A stretch of 64,000 nucleotides of DNA from Daphnia carinata. Taxonomy: Eukaryota; Arthropoda; Branchiopoda; Diplostraca; Daphniidae. This document shows, one piece after another, positions 11,700-23,981 of this stretch (position 1 is its first letter; every line of letters starts with the position of its first letter). The notes below the pieces were generated by a model that was not told where the DNA came from, ran no database searches, and saw only the letters and a list, made by a program, of their open reading frames with translations. Both the position numbers and the translations under genes were made by a program. The stretch covers positions 58,829 to 122,828 of the forward strand of contig NW_026712501.1 of the NCBI RefSeq assembly GCF_022539665.2. Reading direction: 5' to 3'.

Positions 11700-12871
11700 T
11701 AGCCCAGAGGTGAATGGAAGTCATGATTGTCGACCACTGAGTTTCTGACAACTAAAATGTAATAGGAACAAAATTTAAATCAGATTCTTTCGAGTTTATG
11801 AAAAGGTTTACATCGTGTGTAAGTGATAAAAAGGGAAATATTTGCCCTCCGCAATTGGCTTCAAACCCCCCTTTAACTTGTTTTTTCACCGTTTGAAGGC
11901 ATATCGTGATGATTAGACATATTAATATTGCCTAGCATCGTAGTAATCCTTACCGACTGTTATTCTGTTAACTCCACAATAGGATAGACTTTCGCTTAAA
12001 CAACAGGAGGGTCGTAAAATACATAGTTTCCCGTCTCTGAACTTGCACGGGTTTTTAACGCAAGGCCCTGTATTCATAGTGGTAAAAAGTGCTCCTTGAC
12101 TTCAACAGGCTACGTTACGTAACTACTAAAGCCCCGCATCCAAAGCATCTGTGACTTAATTTAGGTAGATGAACTTCATCACCACTAGGGTAGATTTCTT
12201 CTAACAGGAGAATCAACCAACACCACCAAGCTGATACTATCAACTTGATGATCCCTCCCAAAGAAGCCTAGTCTATAGGCCATCAGATACTTTGAACAAG
12301 CTTTACTGTTCGTCAAGGAAGAAGTGTAAATCCGGTTAGGTTCTCAATGCTCAATGTCAACGCATCGAGAGGCCCTTTTACTTGTTTCTTCACCGTATGA
12401 AGGCATATCGTGATGATTAGACATCTCAATATTGCCTAGCATCTTATTACATGAGTTTGTTCCAGACGCATGCCGATGACACCCCATATGGCGTAGCAGG
12501 ATGAAAGTCAACTCACGGGAACCGTAACGGTGACGCAATGCGTTGTGAACCGCGACTCACAACTGGATCACGAGATGGCCACCACGGCTCCAATAAGCAG
12601 AGGCACACACAAGTGCTTTATACGTGTCTTTCTGCACGAAAACTGCGTTTGCAAGAAGTTGCGGGAGTCCCGAACAGTGATTCGTTTTTAGTGTCAATAA
12701 ATGAATTTCGTAAGAAATCGTTTAATGAACTTTGTTTGAATTTTCATTTTGATTTAAAAAATATAAATAGTTTTCAAATTGTCTAGTTGTATCTTTCTAT
12801 TATTATAAGATAACTGATGGGAACCCCCACCTTCTTGCTCTTCTTCTTCATCTTATCCGTATGATAAATAT
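11700..12871. other. Intergenic with a ~75-bp direct duplication
   Basis: The segment at 11871-11947 (CTTGTTTTTTCACC, then GAAGGCATATCGTGATGATT) is repeated at 12371-12447 with few changes. No coding region is supported. Confidence 0.45.
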
Positions 12872-13139
12872 TGTCACGGCCATGGATCTTGTACCAAGAT
12901 AGAGACGTTGTGCTTCAGATTAAAAGATAATGTGTATTTCACCAGAAGGTTTAATGACACACCTGCTAACTAACTGCCCTAACCAATTAATCAAAAAGCC
13001 AAACAGGTGTGCCAAGTCGCCCCTTTTATATCCGGCGACGAGGGTGGCCGTCCAAAGGACGGCCATAACTGGGGCGGGATTTCCATCCTAGCGCTGTTGT
13101 CGCTACCGCGATGACGAATCGAATATTTCCGACTCGACA
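12872..13139 (-). repeat. 3' LTR of the gag-only element
   Basis: It starts TGTCACGGCCATGG on the plus strand and ends CGACTCGACA. The second LTR differs at only a few positions, indicating a recent insertion. Confidence 0.9.
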
Positions 13140-13151
13140 TCCCCCTCCTTA
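13140..13151 (-). promoter_or_regulatory. Polypurine tract of the gag-only element
   Basis: The minus strand reads AAGGAGGGGGA directly before the TG of the 3' LTR. This is the expected plus-strand primer for reverse transcription. Confidence 0.8.
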
Positions 13152-13417
13152 AGTCGCGACTCGTCCCGATCGCGCTCGTGTGCCAGGAAAATAGAAGTCT
13201 AAAATCTAATATTTGTGTTACGGGGTAGAGGGATTACAGGGTTAGAGGAATTACACGATATTGACTTCATTTATCAGGGGGAATAAAGTAAATAAAAGCA
13301 TTTTCCATGAATAAAAGCTGGGACCGCCGCAACGCCATCTAGCGCTCGTAGTATCAATACTCACCGACCAGCCAAGAGATGGCGTGGCCAGTTAGTGTCC
13401 TTTTCCAACCACGCTAT

Positions 13418-15130
13418 TCAGTCTCTTCTCATGTCCTCACGTTCTCGCCGGCTTCCATCACGTCCGTTTGGTCCCCTTTCGTCCTCCCTTCCTTCCCGAT
13501 CGGGTGTTGGTGATCGTGGTCTCGTATTATCCGAGCTGGTCTCGCAAAAACGAGCAATATGACCGGAGCTTCCACATCGGTAGCAGATTGGTTTTCCGTC
13601 TACTGTTCGAGAAGGTTTCTCTCCTCCCCCTCCCAGGCATAATTGTTTAGTGCCTCGTTCCAGCTCTTCTATCCGAGCTGCCATATCGCGTATTAATTTT
13701 TTTAACTCGTCATGCGACCCTGGGCGCGTGCTGTCTCGCTTTGCGTCGGACTCGTAGGCTTCTTGTTTCAACGGAGTTCGCCTTTCTTCGTAGTCATTAT
13801 ACGTGACTCGCCTGGCTGGAATAGGATCCTTCGCTTGTCCCATAAAATTAACTGCCTGATTCGGCTTCTCTGAATCCTCATACGCCCTAGTATAAATTTG
13901 AGTGCCCTCAAAAATTCATCTGTCGTCCGGGGCTGTTTAATTGTCATGTCTCGCTTCAAAGGCTAATTAAGCCCACGCAAAAGATAATCTATTTTCTTCG
14001 CTTCAGGCATCATAGGGTTCAACCTACGGCACTGATTGAGCACGTCATAGAAATATCCTACGACTGTTTCCGAAGCTTCCTGCTTCCGATTACGTAGCCT
14101 AGCTTTATGATAACGGTCGAAATCATCCGATCGAAATGTTTCTAAAAATCGGGTTCGTAGGCCCCTTATCCTGGTTTTGGCCTCCCTCTCAGGCGCGGCT
14201 TCACGCGGAGCAACGTCGTCCCAGACCACCTGTCCTATTTGAAAAGCTAGTCAATCCTTTTCTGTGCCTTCTAAGAATAATCCAAAGTATTCCGCTTTCT
14301 CAGCGGGACCCTATCCATTAAAATTGGCGGTCCTCTCGAAACGTTCTATCCATTCAGCGGCGTCGTCGTCTGGTCCTCCACGGAAAACTGGTACTTCACG
14401 ATACTGCGATGGTTGAGCCGGTGCACGCTGAGCGGCTCCTCCTGCTTGTGCAGGTACACGGGCGGGGGGTCCATCGTTTCCTCTAATTTCAGCACGCTGG
14501 GCTATTTCAAGCGTTGGTGCTACAACGAGCGGTGAAGCTCCAGAAAAATCGTTTAACCCCTTATCTCTTCCTTCCCTTGAGCACTCGTTAAAAGGTTCCT
14601 TGCTTTTCGGCTATCTTCCGTTGCTCCCTCGGATCAATACACATTTGTTCTCCTACACCACTATCTCTCGATCTTGCTTCCTGATCAAGCTTCCGATACC
14701 TACAAGATGAATTTGTCCTCGCGCTCGACTTTCCGATCGGGTTCAGTGATACGATTCCTCTTCTCGGAAAGGTATGGCCGATCGCTTGGGCAGTCTATGC
14801 CCCAACTTCTGAAGAATTTGTCCTCGCGTTCGACTTTCCGATCGGGTTCAGTGATACGATTCCTCTTCTCGGAAAGGTATGGCCGATCGCTTGGGCAGTC
14901 TGTGCCCCTACTTCTGTAACTCTCTTTAGAGATTCCGCCTGACTTCCGTCAAGACCATCGTTGCGTTGTCCTTCCTCGCTTATCGGGGACCCGGCTAACC
15001 CTCGTAAACGCCTGCTTTGCCTAGGCGGATCCGTACTCATGCACCGAGCTACGTCTCTCTCTCCCACCCAATGGTAGGCCTGTCGGGCTTGTACTACGCG
15101 CTTTCCATAACTTACTCGGACAGGTCTCAA
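13418..15130 (-). pseudogene. Gag polyprotein, frameshifted, with zinc knuckle
   Basis: Three minus-strand frames follow one another: 15130-14795 (amino-terminal, with a duplicated block), 14229-13963 (capsid-like, with FLETFRSDDFDRYHKARLR) and 13843-13418. The last carries a nucleocapsid CCHC knuckle, CYRCGSSGHIARFC (CX2CX4HX4C), followed by an Arg/Asp/Glu-rich tail. Frames are separated by shifts and stops, so no full Gag can be made. The knuckle and the retropepsin-free end support a non-autonomous gypsy-type element. Confidence 0.8.
14710..14919 (-). repeat. 105-bp tandem duplication inside gag
   Basis: The block beginning AATTTGTCCTCGCG at 14710 is repeated at 14815 with near identity. 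The 105-bp period equals 35 codons, so the duplication keeps the reading frame. Confidence 0.9.
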
Positions 15131-15326
15131 ACTAACAGCGAATCAAGGAAATCGGCCAGGTCTGTGGTCCTGTACCACGGCAATTTAAGGCACTTTCTAG
15201 CCGGCCGGCCACACTTCCCAAGGACCCCTAAACAGCACCTGCCTCCAAGTCCCTTATTCAAAAACTTCCCAAGACCCGTGCGAAAAGAACAACAATTGCG
15301 TTTACCTTACTCAGCCTAATAGGTGG

Positions 15327-15344
15327 TACCCTGCATCTCCACCA
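15327..15344 (-). promoter_or_regulatory. tRNA primer-binding site
   Basis: The minus strand reads TGGTGGAGATGCAGGG immediately after the 5' LTR ends in CA. Its complement ends in CCA, as expected for a tRNA 3' end. I cannot name the tRNA. Confidence 0.7.
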
Positions 15345-15612
15345 TGTCACGGCCATGGATCTTGTACCAAGATAGAGACGTTGTGCTTCAGATTAAAAGA
15401 TAATGTGTATTTCACCAGAAGGTTTAATGACACAGCTGCTAACTAACTGCCCTAACCAATTAATCAAAAAGCCAAACAGGTGTGCCAAGTCGCCCCTTTT
15501 ATATCCGGCGACGAGGGTGGTGCTCCAAAGGACGGCCATAACTGGGGTGGGATTTCCATCCTAGCGCTGTTGTCGCTACCGCGGTGACGAATCGAATATT
15601 TCCGACGCGACA
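15345..15612 (-). repeat. 5' LTR of the gag-only element
   Basis: 268 bp, same TG/CA ends as its partner. Its distal flank carries the ATATT of the likely target duplication. Confidence 0.9.
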
Positions 15613-15807
15613 ATATTCCACGATTTCATCAAATTTGTTCCGCGAAAACCCTTCCGGTGGTGGTTTCCACAATTGATGGCGCCTCGATTTCCACGGTGAT
15701 TTCCTCGCCATAGCGTTCAACGATCCAAGTATACACAATAAACACGGTACCATTTGGACTATCACAGCTGATTTCAATTGATTTGAGCAGAAGGAATCAC
15801 ACCTGAC

Positions 15808-18800
15808 CAGACTTGCCGCGATCGCGATCTTCGATCACCGATTACGATCAAAAAAACGATCGACGATCAAATCTTTTCATTTTGATTTTGATTTGATTTT
15901 GATTTGATTTTTTCGTTGATCGTTGATTCCGATTGAATTTTGCGCCACCAAACGTAGGAGTTTAGAACTCATATAAATTTTTGTGAAACATTTTGCCTGA
16001 GGAAGCTGTTTAGCCCTCATTCACAGTACTAGAGCTTGTAAAATTTAGTTGGTGATGACGCTATTTCAAATCTTGAACACATGTTTCACATCTTGAAGGT
16101 AATTATGCAATAATTTTGATAGTGTATATATAATTGACTAAAATTTAAAGTTTGCGAAGAAGTTTCAAGAACAATATAGTTGCTGACTAGAGGTGTTGAC
16201 TGACTAGGCTGTGCAGTGCTGTATACATTGTGGGTTTTTTGAAACTTATTTCATCAGGATTCTTTCTAAGGTAATATGATACTATTATTACATGATTACA
16301 GTATCAAAGCTTATACTTTAACTATGTTGCAGTGGGACGTAGTATCATTAACCTCTGACGGTATACCTACCAATTGTGAAGAGTCTTCTGCGAAGTGGTC
16401 ACTAAACTCATACAATGTCAGAACGTCAGCTTGGAGAAGTTCTGAGTTCTAACACAAGTTTGGATTACAATAAAAGGTAAAAACAAAAATTTTTAGAATA
16501 ACATAGATAAAGTTTTAATGAGTATTCAATTTAACGTCTTCATAGCTGTTTATTTTCAAGTAGCTCTTCCAACATTCTTTTTTGTTTGTCTTTCCCTATA
16601 CCAGAACAGAAAAAAGACTTCAGCTGCCTAGTGAATATTTCGAGCTTGTACGAGTGGCACATGGAAAAAATGCTAGTATGTATAAATGCCTAATGGAAGG
16701 CTGCAAGGAGAAGATTAGAAAAGGATCTCCAAAACTGCTTATGGTTTTCCATAACACAAGATGCAATGCGAAAAGGCATTTCTTGGTAATGTATTGAGTA
16801 GGTTTTTTGAAGAGTTTTATTACATCTAATAATATTTTTCTAGTCACATGATCCGGACAATAAACTCGGCCACGAAGACAAGTGGAGCGTAGCTGTTAAC
16901 AGCTTAAAAGAAAAGGAAAACTTGGATGACTCATACATACATTGTGGTACGAGTACACCTCATCTTTCAAAACAAAGTGATTTAGACAATTATGTGATGG
17001 TAATTTGTTCACATAATTCAATTTTTAACTTTTTACTAATATTCTCTCTTATTCAGAATTTCCTCATCGAAGACGTGTGCCCGCTGCACATTGTCGAAAG
17101 AAAAGGATTTCAGTTACTTATCTCGAAATTGGCACCGCACTTGCAGTTGCGGGGAAGAACATTTTTCACTAACATGCTGGAAACTAAGTACTATGCAATG
17201 AAACTGCAGCTAAAGGATGCGCTGTTAAAGTGCACTGATGCGGCGACGACTGTGGATGCTTGGACGTGTAGAAGGAGATCCTACCTCGGCGAAACTATCC
17301 ATTGGTACGATAGTGAATCCCTAATAAGGAAAAGCGCGTGCCTTGCCACCCGTCGCATTATTGGGCATCACACCTTTGATGTGTTGTCCAAAGTAATTGA
17401 ATCCATACACGAGGAATACGAAGTGAAAGGAAAATTAAGAGGATCAACAACCGACAATGGATCGAATTTCATCAAATGTTTCAAGGAAAAGGGTGCAAGA
17501 TCAACACTTCCCAACTATGAATGCCAGACTTCCGAGGAAGAAGAAGATGAATTCTTTGATGGTGAATCAGAAGATGAAGATATGATTTTCTTAGAGCTGG
17601 CTGAAATCTTGGACGACCATTTTATCGAATCGGAGGAATCACTTTTTGTTAACGCGACCCTTCCGGTTCACAGAAGATGCGCTTGTCATCTATTGAATCT
17701 GGTCTCCAAAGTAGATGTCCAAAAAATTCAAGACTACAATTTCCTAAAACTGAAAACCGGCGCATTTGAAAAACTGAACAAGCTGTGGAACAAGCAGAGT
17801 TCCAGTTCTTTGAATTCCGACACTGTCATTCGCCACTTGGGTAGGCTGTTAGTGCTGAAAAACGAAACGCGATGGAATTCGGAATATTCCGCAATCTGCT
17901 GCTTTGTTCGACTTCACAACAAAAAAGGTCGTGCAATGCGAAAATTATTTGAAGATTTCAACATCACGCCTATCACACAAGGTGAAGAACGTTTTTTGAA
18001 CGAGTTTTTTCCATCATGAAATCGGTGGCAGAAGCGCTGGACATTTTACAGGCGGAAAAAAATGTGGGTATGGGATTCCTACTGCCAACTCTTGTGGTTT
18101 TGATAAACAATTTGAAAACGCTCAAAGACGATGCTTCCATTATTCTTTGTCAGCCTTTATTGACGAGCTTATTGGATGCTATTCATATTAGGTAACTTTT
18201 TACATTTTGTATTATCCAGCTCATAATAATCTTTTTACACTGATTTAGGTTTCAAACTATGTTTGCAGACAACGAGCTGAGATTGGCTGCGATATCCAAT
18301 CCCATGTTTAAATTGTCCTGGCTAGATTCAGAAGAAGATGTTTGCCGTGCGAAGTTTTTGCTACAATGTGAATTCCGCCGTTTGCAGGGGTTTTTTGAAA
18401 AATGTGATTCGTAAGTAATGTCTTAGTGAATGTTGCATTAAAGTATGGTACTTAACTTACATGTTTTTATACATTTACAGCTCAGACGAGAATAGTGATG
18501 GAACATCATCTTCACGGTCGGATCCCAGTCCCCAAAAAAGAATTAAGAAAAATTATTTTGCGTCCCTTACGAAGAAGATTAAAGTACAGCAAACCAATGA
18601 TGAAGTGGAAAAATATTTCAATTTCTGCCACAATTTGGACCAGTTGAAGGAATATCCGACGATGACATTAATTTACAAGTAGGTCATATTCTTTCTTTCC
18701 ATTTCTATTAAGCAAGTCTTTGATTATTTTTTCAGGCGATATAATGTGGCCCTGCCTTCTTCAGCTGCAGTCGAAAGATTGTTTAGCCAAGCGGGTCTAA

Positions 18801-19314
18801 TTTATTCACCCAAACGACTGAAATTAAGTGACAAACACTTTGAGATGCTACTGTTCTTAAAAGTTAATTCTTCAGCTTTTGAACAGTGGCAATAAATCAA
18901 TGAGCTAATGTTGTTTGAAATTCAAATAAACAAGAGACGATGGTTACAGATTTGCAATATTTTTTTTATTGATGTCTTCAATAGCACTATCATTAAACAT
19001 AATGTTATCTTATCTGGTATAAATAGAATACGTATTAACTTGAGGCATGGGTGATAGGAGAAAATAAGAAATAATACGATATAATACGATAATTATTCGC
19101 GATCTCATTTCGTTCAAATTAGTTTTTATTAAGCAAAAATTGTTTTTAATTAATTGAAATTTCGACCGCCAGATGTCGCTAAAAAATGATCGCAATCGCA
19201 GAAATTTTATCGCAAATCAAATCATTTGGAAAAGATCGAATCGCCGATCGAAATCAATCAGTGAAGATCGGATCGGCGATCAAAATCAAAAAAACAATCG
19301 CAACGGCAAGTCTG
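15808..19314 (+). mobile_element. hAT DNA transposon, near-complete
   Basis: The 3507-bp element has terminal inverted repeats beginning CAGACTTGCCG at both ends. It is flanked by a perfect 8-bp target duplication CACCTGAC (15800-15807 and 19315-19322), the hallmark size of hAT. Subterminal regions are rich in GATC/GATTTTGATTT motifs, which may be transposase-binding arrays. It contains a seven-exon transposase gene with one frameshift. The clean duplication and long coding region suggest recent activity. Confidence 0.93.
16415..18895 (+). pseudogene. hAT transposase, seven exons, one frameshift
   Basis: Inferred exons are 16415-16476, 16605-16785, 16844-16999, 17057-18191, 18249-18410, 18481-18678 and 18736-18895. 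Introns are 56-128 nt with GT/AG ends, and phases agree. The amino end has a BED-type zinc finger (CLMEGC in exon 2, H-x3-H across the exon 2/3 junction). The RNase H-like core shows DAWTCRRRSY, TTDNGSNF and the hAT-specific CACHLLNLV. The C-terminal dimerisation motif is SSAAVERLFSQAG with SPKRLKL. The only lesion seen is in a T run at 18005-18010, where the downstream frame is off by one base. It could be a real deletion or a homopolymer error, so the gene may be functional in the living genome. Confidence 0.88.
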
Positions 19315-19879
19315 CACCTGACGTGCTAACTGATTCGAAGTCGCACATTAGCTAATGACATTCTAAATACAATCGACCAGGTAGTATTTTGAAATTTAGA
19401 TCACGAAAATGGCTATGGGAAAATGTTACAAGATTTGGCATAAAATTAATGGACAGGGACCGGACAGTGTTTTGCTCTAACAACGGAACCGAGACGAAGC
19501 CCTTCTCTTTGAATCTTTAGTTATTGCTGCTTTGGGTAATGAAACTAATTTTTTTCACAAAAAAGCTAAAAAACAAACCAACAAAATTGCACATATAACT
19601 CCTAAATATTTGCTAGGTCATGCTGAGGTTGACATAGTAAAAATGTTGTATACAAAACTTTCTGACACATAGGGATGTGTTGGTGTACTACTAGTTAATA
19701 CAGGTTTGTCAAATGAACTAGAATAAAAATTGAAAATAATTTTGAACTTTGATAGTTCAATCTATTTAGGAGATGGGCCCTTGTAATATACGTTGTCTTA
19801 CCAATACCTAGTCTTGGTTACAAGTTGTATTTCTGTTGGGAAGATTGGGGAATCTGAAGTTTTTCACATCAATCAAACA

Positions 19880-22860
19880 ATTTTTATACCTTTGAAGGGG
19901 CCACAGACAGTAGAAGAAGAAAGAGTGACCGAGCTTTCGGAAGCTGTTTAACTCTGGAACATTCTATTTCGTCTAGTCATCTGGTGAAGACCCAATTGAT
20001 GCTACATTATGCACCCAAAAGCTTCAGCAGAATCGTGGAACAGACAACAGATTCTTCTGGAATAGGTAGATATTCCCTATAGGCTGGTTCACTGTACAAT
20101 TATAATTTAAAAAATGATCCTCTAAAATTGGCAGGCTTTTGCACTTACCATTGCAACACTATGGAATTGATTTTTCTCACTGGCTGTTACGAGTTACATG
20201 TGGCAGTGTTGAAATCCGTACGTTGAAACCAGGAGTTCAAGTAGGGTCGCACAAAGTGAGATTCTCACGCGGCCCCGAGGCCTCTTCACCAGCTCTAGAA
20301 CGCCATTTGAAGCTCATGCAAGAGCGTTATCATGACACAGCTACCGTGAATCTACTCGGTCTCTACATGGTCGGTGCAAAAGAAGGGGAAGCTTCACTTA
20401 GTCAACCCTTCCAAGCTGACCAGAAACGCTATTATTATTAATTTAAAAAAAAAAGAGTTTTATAGGAAACTAACGGTCTAGTTTTCATACATAAGTGATG
20501 TAAATTACTTGAGCTCGACTGCACCCCTCGCAGCGGTTGAATGGAGCAGCCTGTTGCGCCCATTAAGGGGTCGGGAGCCGGAAAGCACGTGGAACTTGCT
20601 TTCCATCGTCCGCGCGAATTGTTCAAACGCCATGACCGCAATGCCGTTCCACGTTTGGGGGTTTTAACGGAAGAGATTGTGTCGTGTGAACAGGTAGTGA
20701 TAAACAATTAACAGCAATAGGTACAAAGTGTTTGTTAAATTCACCTTCTTTTATATTTTAGATTATGGTCTGGTGGTTTAACACCAAGGTGGCATTACAC
20801 AATGGAAGTGCAGCTGGATACGGTAGCGGTATCAAATCAAGCAACCTGGGAAGCCAATCGCAAGCTTCTGAGCACGCTTGCTCTTCTTTATGTGACGAAG
20901 TGGTTATCCTTTAGCGATTGGCTGCACTCAATCCAGGCCTTTCTGGAGAAGAACGCGATCTACTTCGTCAACATTTCAGCGAATGGCATGTCAAAGTCAT
21001 TGACAAGGTCACGAAAAGCAAAGGGTTAACAATCTGTGCTACTCATGGCGCACCCCATGTTGCTGGCGGAAATGGTGCCGAACCGTCCACACCTCGTCGT
21101 ACTAGCCAATCATTAAAAGCAGAAGTTGAGGTGTTTACTGGCTTCAAACCTTCAGTTGAAGCTCGTTATCTTAACTGGGACGATTACTCCATTCCCGGTG
21201 TTACTTACACTCAAGGCCACCGTCTTTACCATTGTCCTTTTACCTGCTTTCGACACACAGAGGCTCATGGTCGCTTTCATATCGGCCGTCATCACCAATG
21301 ACCTACCCGTTCACATGCTCCAAAGACGAGCGGTAGTGCAAAGCGATTATGCCCAGGCTATGGACGACATGCGTCACGTGAGGGAAAGGATTGGCTGATT
21401 TCACCCTGCATCACCTCTTGTCCGGCCGAAAAGAGTAATAGATCAAGCGGGCAAATAGAAGCAGCGTTAGCATCGAAGATTTCTGCGAAAATGAAGGCGA
21501 TCCAGCAGTCGAAGCGTTTGAGCCGGCAGTACCTTCAGGTCTGCGGGATCTAACCCGCCAAGACATTGACGATCCGGCTCTGGGCTATGATACCAATGAG
21601 CTGGAAGTTTTGGCGGTGGATAGTTGCACTTTGACAGATAAAGAAAAATCATCATCTGAAGATTTTGATGCTGACTCGGACTGGTTGGGAGTTGATGCAC
21701 GTTTAAAGAATTCACGACTTGAAGCCAGCAGTGGAGTGCTACTCCTGCCTGGATCAGGATTGGTGGCTGGATCTTCACGAGATACTGACGATATGGCCAG
21801 TTTGTCTGCCAGTCCTCGAGAATCTAGAACAATGGGCTTACCAGCAGCTCAAGGTGCCGTGCCACAAGAGCCTTGCGTTGTTACCGTTCCTAACCGGAAC
21901 GGTGGAGTCTTTGGCGAGTTAAACCCACTCGATGATCCACTGGAGATCCTCTTTGCAAGTGCGGAGGGACTTCACGCTCATGGGCATAGTTCCGAAGCTT
22001 GTGAATTGGGCATAGAATTGGCAACAGAACTATTAGCAAATACACCCGATTTGATGGTTGAGTTGCCTCCTGTCATCACGCAGAATGGCAAGAAAATGAA
22101 GACGAATCCTGCTTGTCATCAAATTAGCTTTGGCGGAAAATTGCGACTATTACCATCTTGCCTTCAGGGTAGAAATGTTTGGATTGGAATTGGCACGGCC
22201 ACCTGCTACAACGAAACCATTAGAAGTGAACTGGCTCACCAAGAATCTGAGTTGGTTACACTATTGAAACGAATACCTTTAGGTAATTAAATATTTTTTC
22301 TTTAAAATTGTTCAAGATATTCAATCTATTGTTTTAATTCACAGGTCATCCATAATTGTCGATTGAGTGAGAAAGCTGAAGAATTACCAGATGGCATATT
22401 ACGACCATACCATCATATCACGAAGCATTGGTCACTGTGTCAGGAGCACAGCAAGTTCTTGCTGACGAGACTCTTGGACTCTTTCGCTTCGAAGCAGCCG
22501 TGTCTGCCCTAGGATTTAAGGTAACAATATCGTAAATAAAAATAGTCAAGAAAATCAGCAATGTAATGCATAAAAATCAGGCAAATGTATCGGAGGCGGA
22601 CCATCCTCTGCTCTACTTTGTGAAGTAACGCGTCGTCAACGAGATGATCTCGCTGTCATGTTACTGGTTCATTACAAGGACGACCCAGACAAGCTAGCCA
22701 AAATTATGAAAAGCTACTGGATCGTCAAGTGCATCCGATGGGCATATCCTCCCAACACGTCTTCCAAGACCCATCGAGTTTTTTCTATGCGTGTAGCAAA
22801 AATTTCTATGTCTATGAAGGCTATGACATACCTATGATCGCTCTGTTTTAGTTCTGCACG
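19880..22860 (+). pseudogene. ZSWIM8: ZSWIM8-like host gene fragment, decayed
   Basis: Exon-like pieces with intact splice sites encode parts of ZSWIM8, the substrate receptor of a Cullin-RING ubiquitin ligase (Dora in flies). Recognisable blocks are AALNPGLSGEERDLLRQHFSEWH (20,918-20,985), the 21,610-22,290 exon with ILFASAEGLHAHGHSSEAC, LANTPDL and ESELVTLLKRIPLG, and pieces near 22,450-22,720 matching FEAAVSALGFK, SEADHPLL and YKDDPDKLAKI. Between them are stops and frame changes (for example after GHP near 22,352). The SWIM finger region and the far C-terminus are missing. It is a partial duplicate, not the working gene. A host-gene call is strong because consecutive blocks keep the family order. 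Confidence 0.8.
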
Positions 22861-22984
22861 ACCGTAACAGACAGTTCGTCCTGGGTTATGACCATGATCA
22901 CGCTGTTTGCATAACAGTACACGATCTATCTATGCCGGCGCTCGCCTCGCTCGTTAAAGGGCAAGGTTACCACCTTGCATTCTT

Positions 22985-23180
22985 AGTGATAGTTGATCAC
23001 GGTATGAGGCATCGACTCACAATAGCGTTTTTGGACAGCTTGGAAGAGTTCACTAAGTGAATCATCCCCTTCTGTTCTTCCTCTTTGTTCCACGATTCTG
23101 TTGGAGCTTATGGATGCATTATGTAGCATCAATTGGGTCTTACCCAGATGACAAGAGGAAATAGAATGTTCCATAGTTAA
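22985..23180 (-). pseudogene. ZSWIM8: Second ZSWIM8-like exon piece, inverted
   Basis: The minus strand encodes TQLMLHNASISSNRIVEQ, then EGDDSLSELFQAVQKRYC and PHTVINYH. These match the plus-strand copy at 19,990-20,440 (TQLMLH, SRIVEQ, EGEASLSQPFQADQKRY). This copy lacks the intervening LLGLYMVGAKE stretch. It forms part of the inverted duplication. Confidence 0.65.
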
Positions 23181-23470
23181 ACAGCTCCAGCCGCTCAGTC
23201 ACCCATTCTTCTTCTACTGTTTGCGGCCCCTTCAGAGGGATAAAAGTCTATTGATAGATGCGAAAAACTGCAGATACCCCAATCTTCCCAACAGAAACAC
23301 AACCTGTAGCCAAGACTAGGAATTGCAAGCGCCAATCTCCTAAATAAATTTAAGTATCTAAGTTCAAAATTATTAAAATTTTTTATTCTAGTTCATTTGA
23401 CAAACCTGTATTAACTACTAGTACACCAAGACGTCCAATGTGTCAGAAAGTTTTGTGTGCAACTTGCGCC

Positions 23471-23981
23471 AGTTTCGGCTGCTAGATCAATAGTTTAAAT
23501 ACCTATGGCTGATCTAATGACAGAAATTTATTTACATCAAAGCAGATCTAAGAGAAATTCAATACCTCCGTAAACGCTCGTACAATTACATAACACACAT
23601 TTAAAAATTCTGCAATTCCACAAGGAATTGAATTATTTACCCATTTAGTTAAAAATTAGATCTCCACAATCATTTTTCAGTAGTTATTGCCCCATTTAAA
23701 AGACTTTGGCATGGCAGGCATATTTGACAGATGAAATGCGATTGATCGCAAAAGCTAGATTCTGGACAGTCCAAATCTAAGCGGCACTAATCCATAAAAA
23801 AAAACCTCAGTAAAACGTATGAATCCCGCTACTACAGTTTGCTAGGGCTAAATTTATCTCGTGGGACGTAGCAGCAGCATTGAATAAATGAAGCAAATGC
23901 ACGAACAAAATTCACACCATGAAGTTCATCGAATGAAAGGTGTACATGTTGTGAACGTCCTGCGAATACTGAATGAGTAAA
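23471..23981. other. Intergenic
   Basis: No coding or repeat structure recognised beyond the end of the inverted arm. Confidence 0.35.

Larger units (their letters stand above)
12872..15612 (-). mobile_element. Gag-only LTR retrotransposon (Ty3/gypsy type)
   Basis: Two 268-bp LTRs (12872-13139 and 15345-15612) begin TG and end CA, and are nearly identical. The flanks share ATAT or ATATT (12868-12872 and 15613-15617), consistent with a 4-5 bp target duplication. On the minus strand a primer-binding site abuts the 5' LTR and a purine-rich tract abuts the 3' LTR. The internal region of about 2.2 kb holds only a frameshifted gag; no protease, RT or integrase is present. It would have to be mobilised by another element's enzymes. 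Confidence 0.9.
19660..23470. repeat. Inverted repeat arms flanking the ZSWIM8 fragment
   Basis: About 400 bp at 19,660-20,070 reappear in reverse complement at 23,080-23,470. Shared landmarks are ACAAAACTTTCTGACACAT, GGTTTGTCAAATGAACTAGA and GACCCAATTGATGCTACAT. The arms are diverged (several percent, with indels). They derive from the same gene rather than from a recognised transposon terminus. Confidence 0.75.

Noticed and set aside
15613-15777. Possible small host ORF beginning MKSAVIVQMVPCLLCILG interrupted by the LTR
   Set aside because: Joining across the target duplication gives only about nine more codons before a stop; no homology recognised. A short chance frame is likelier.
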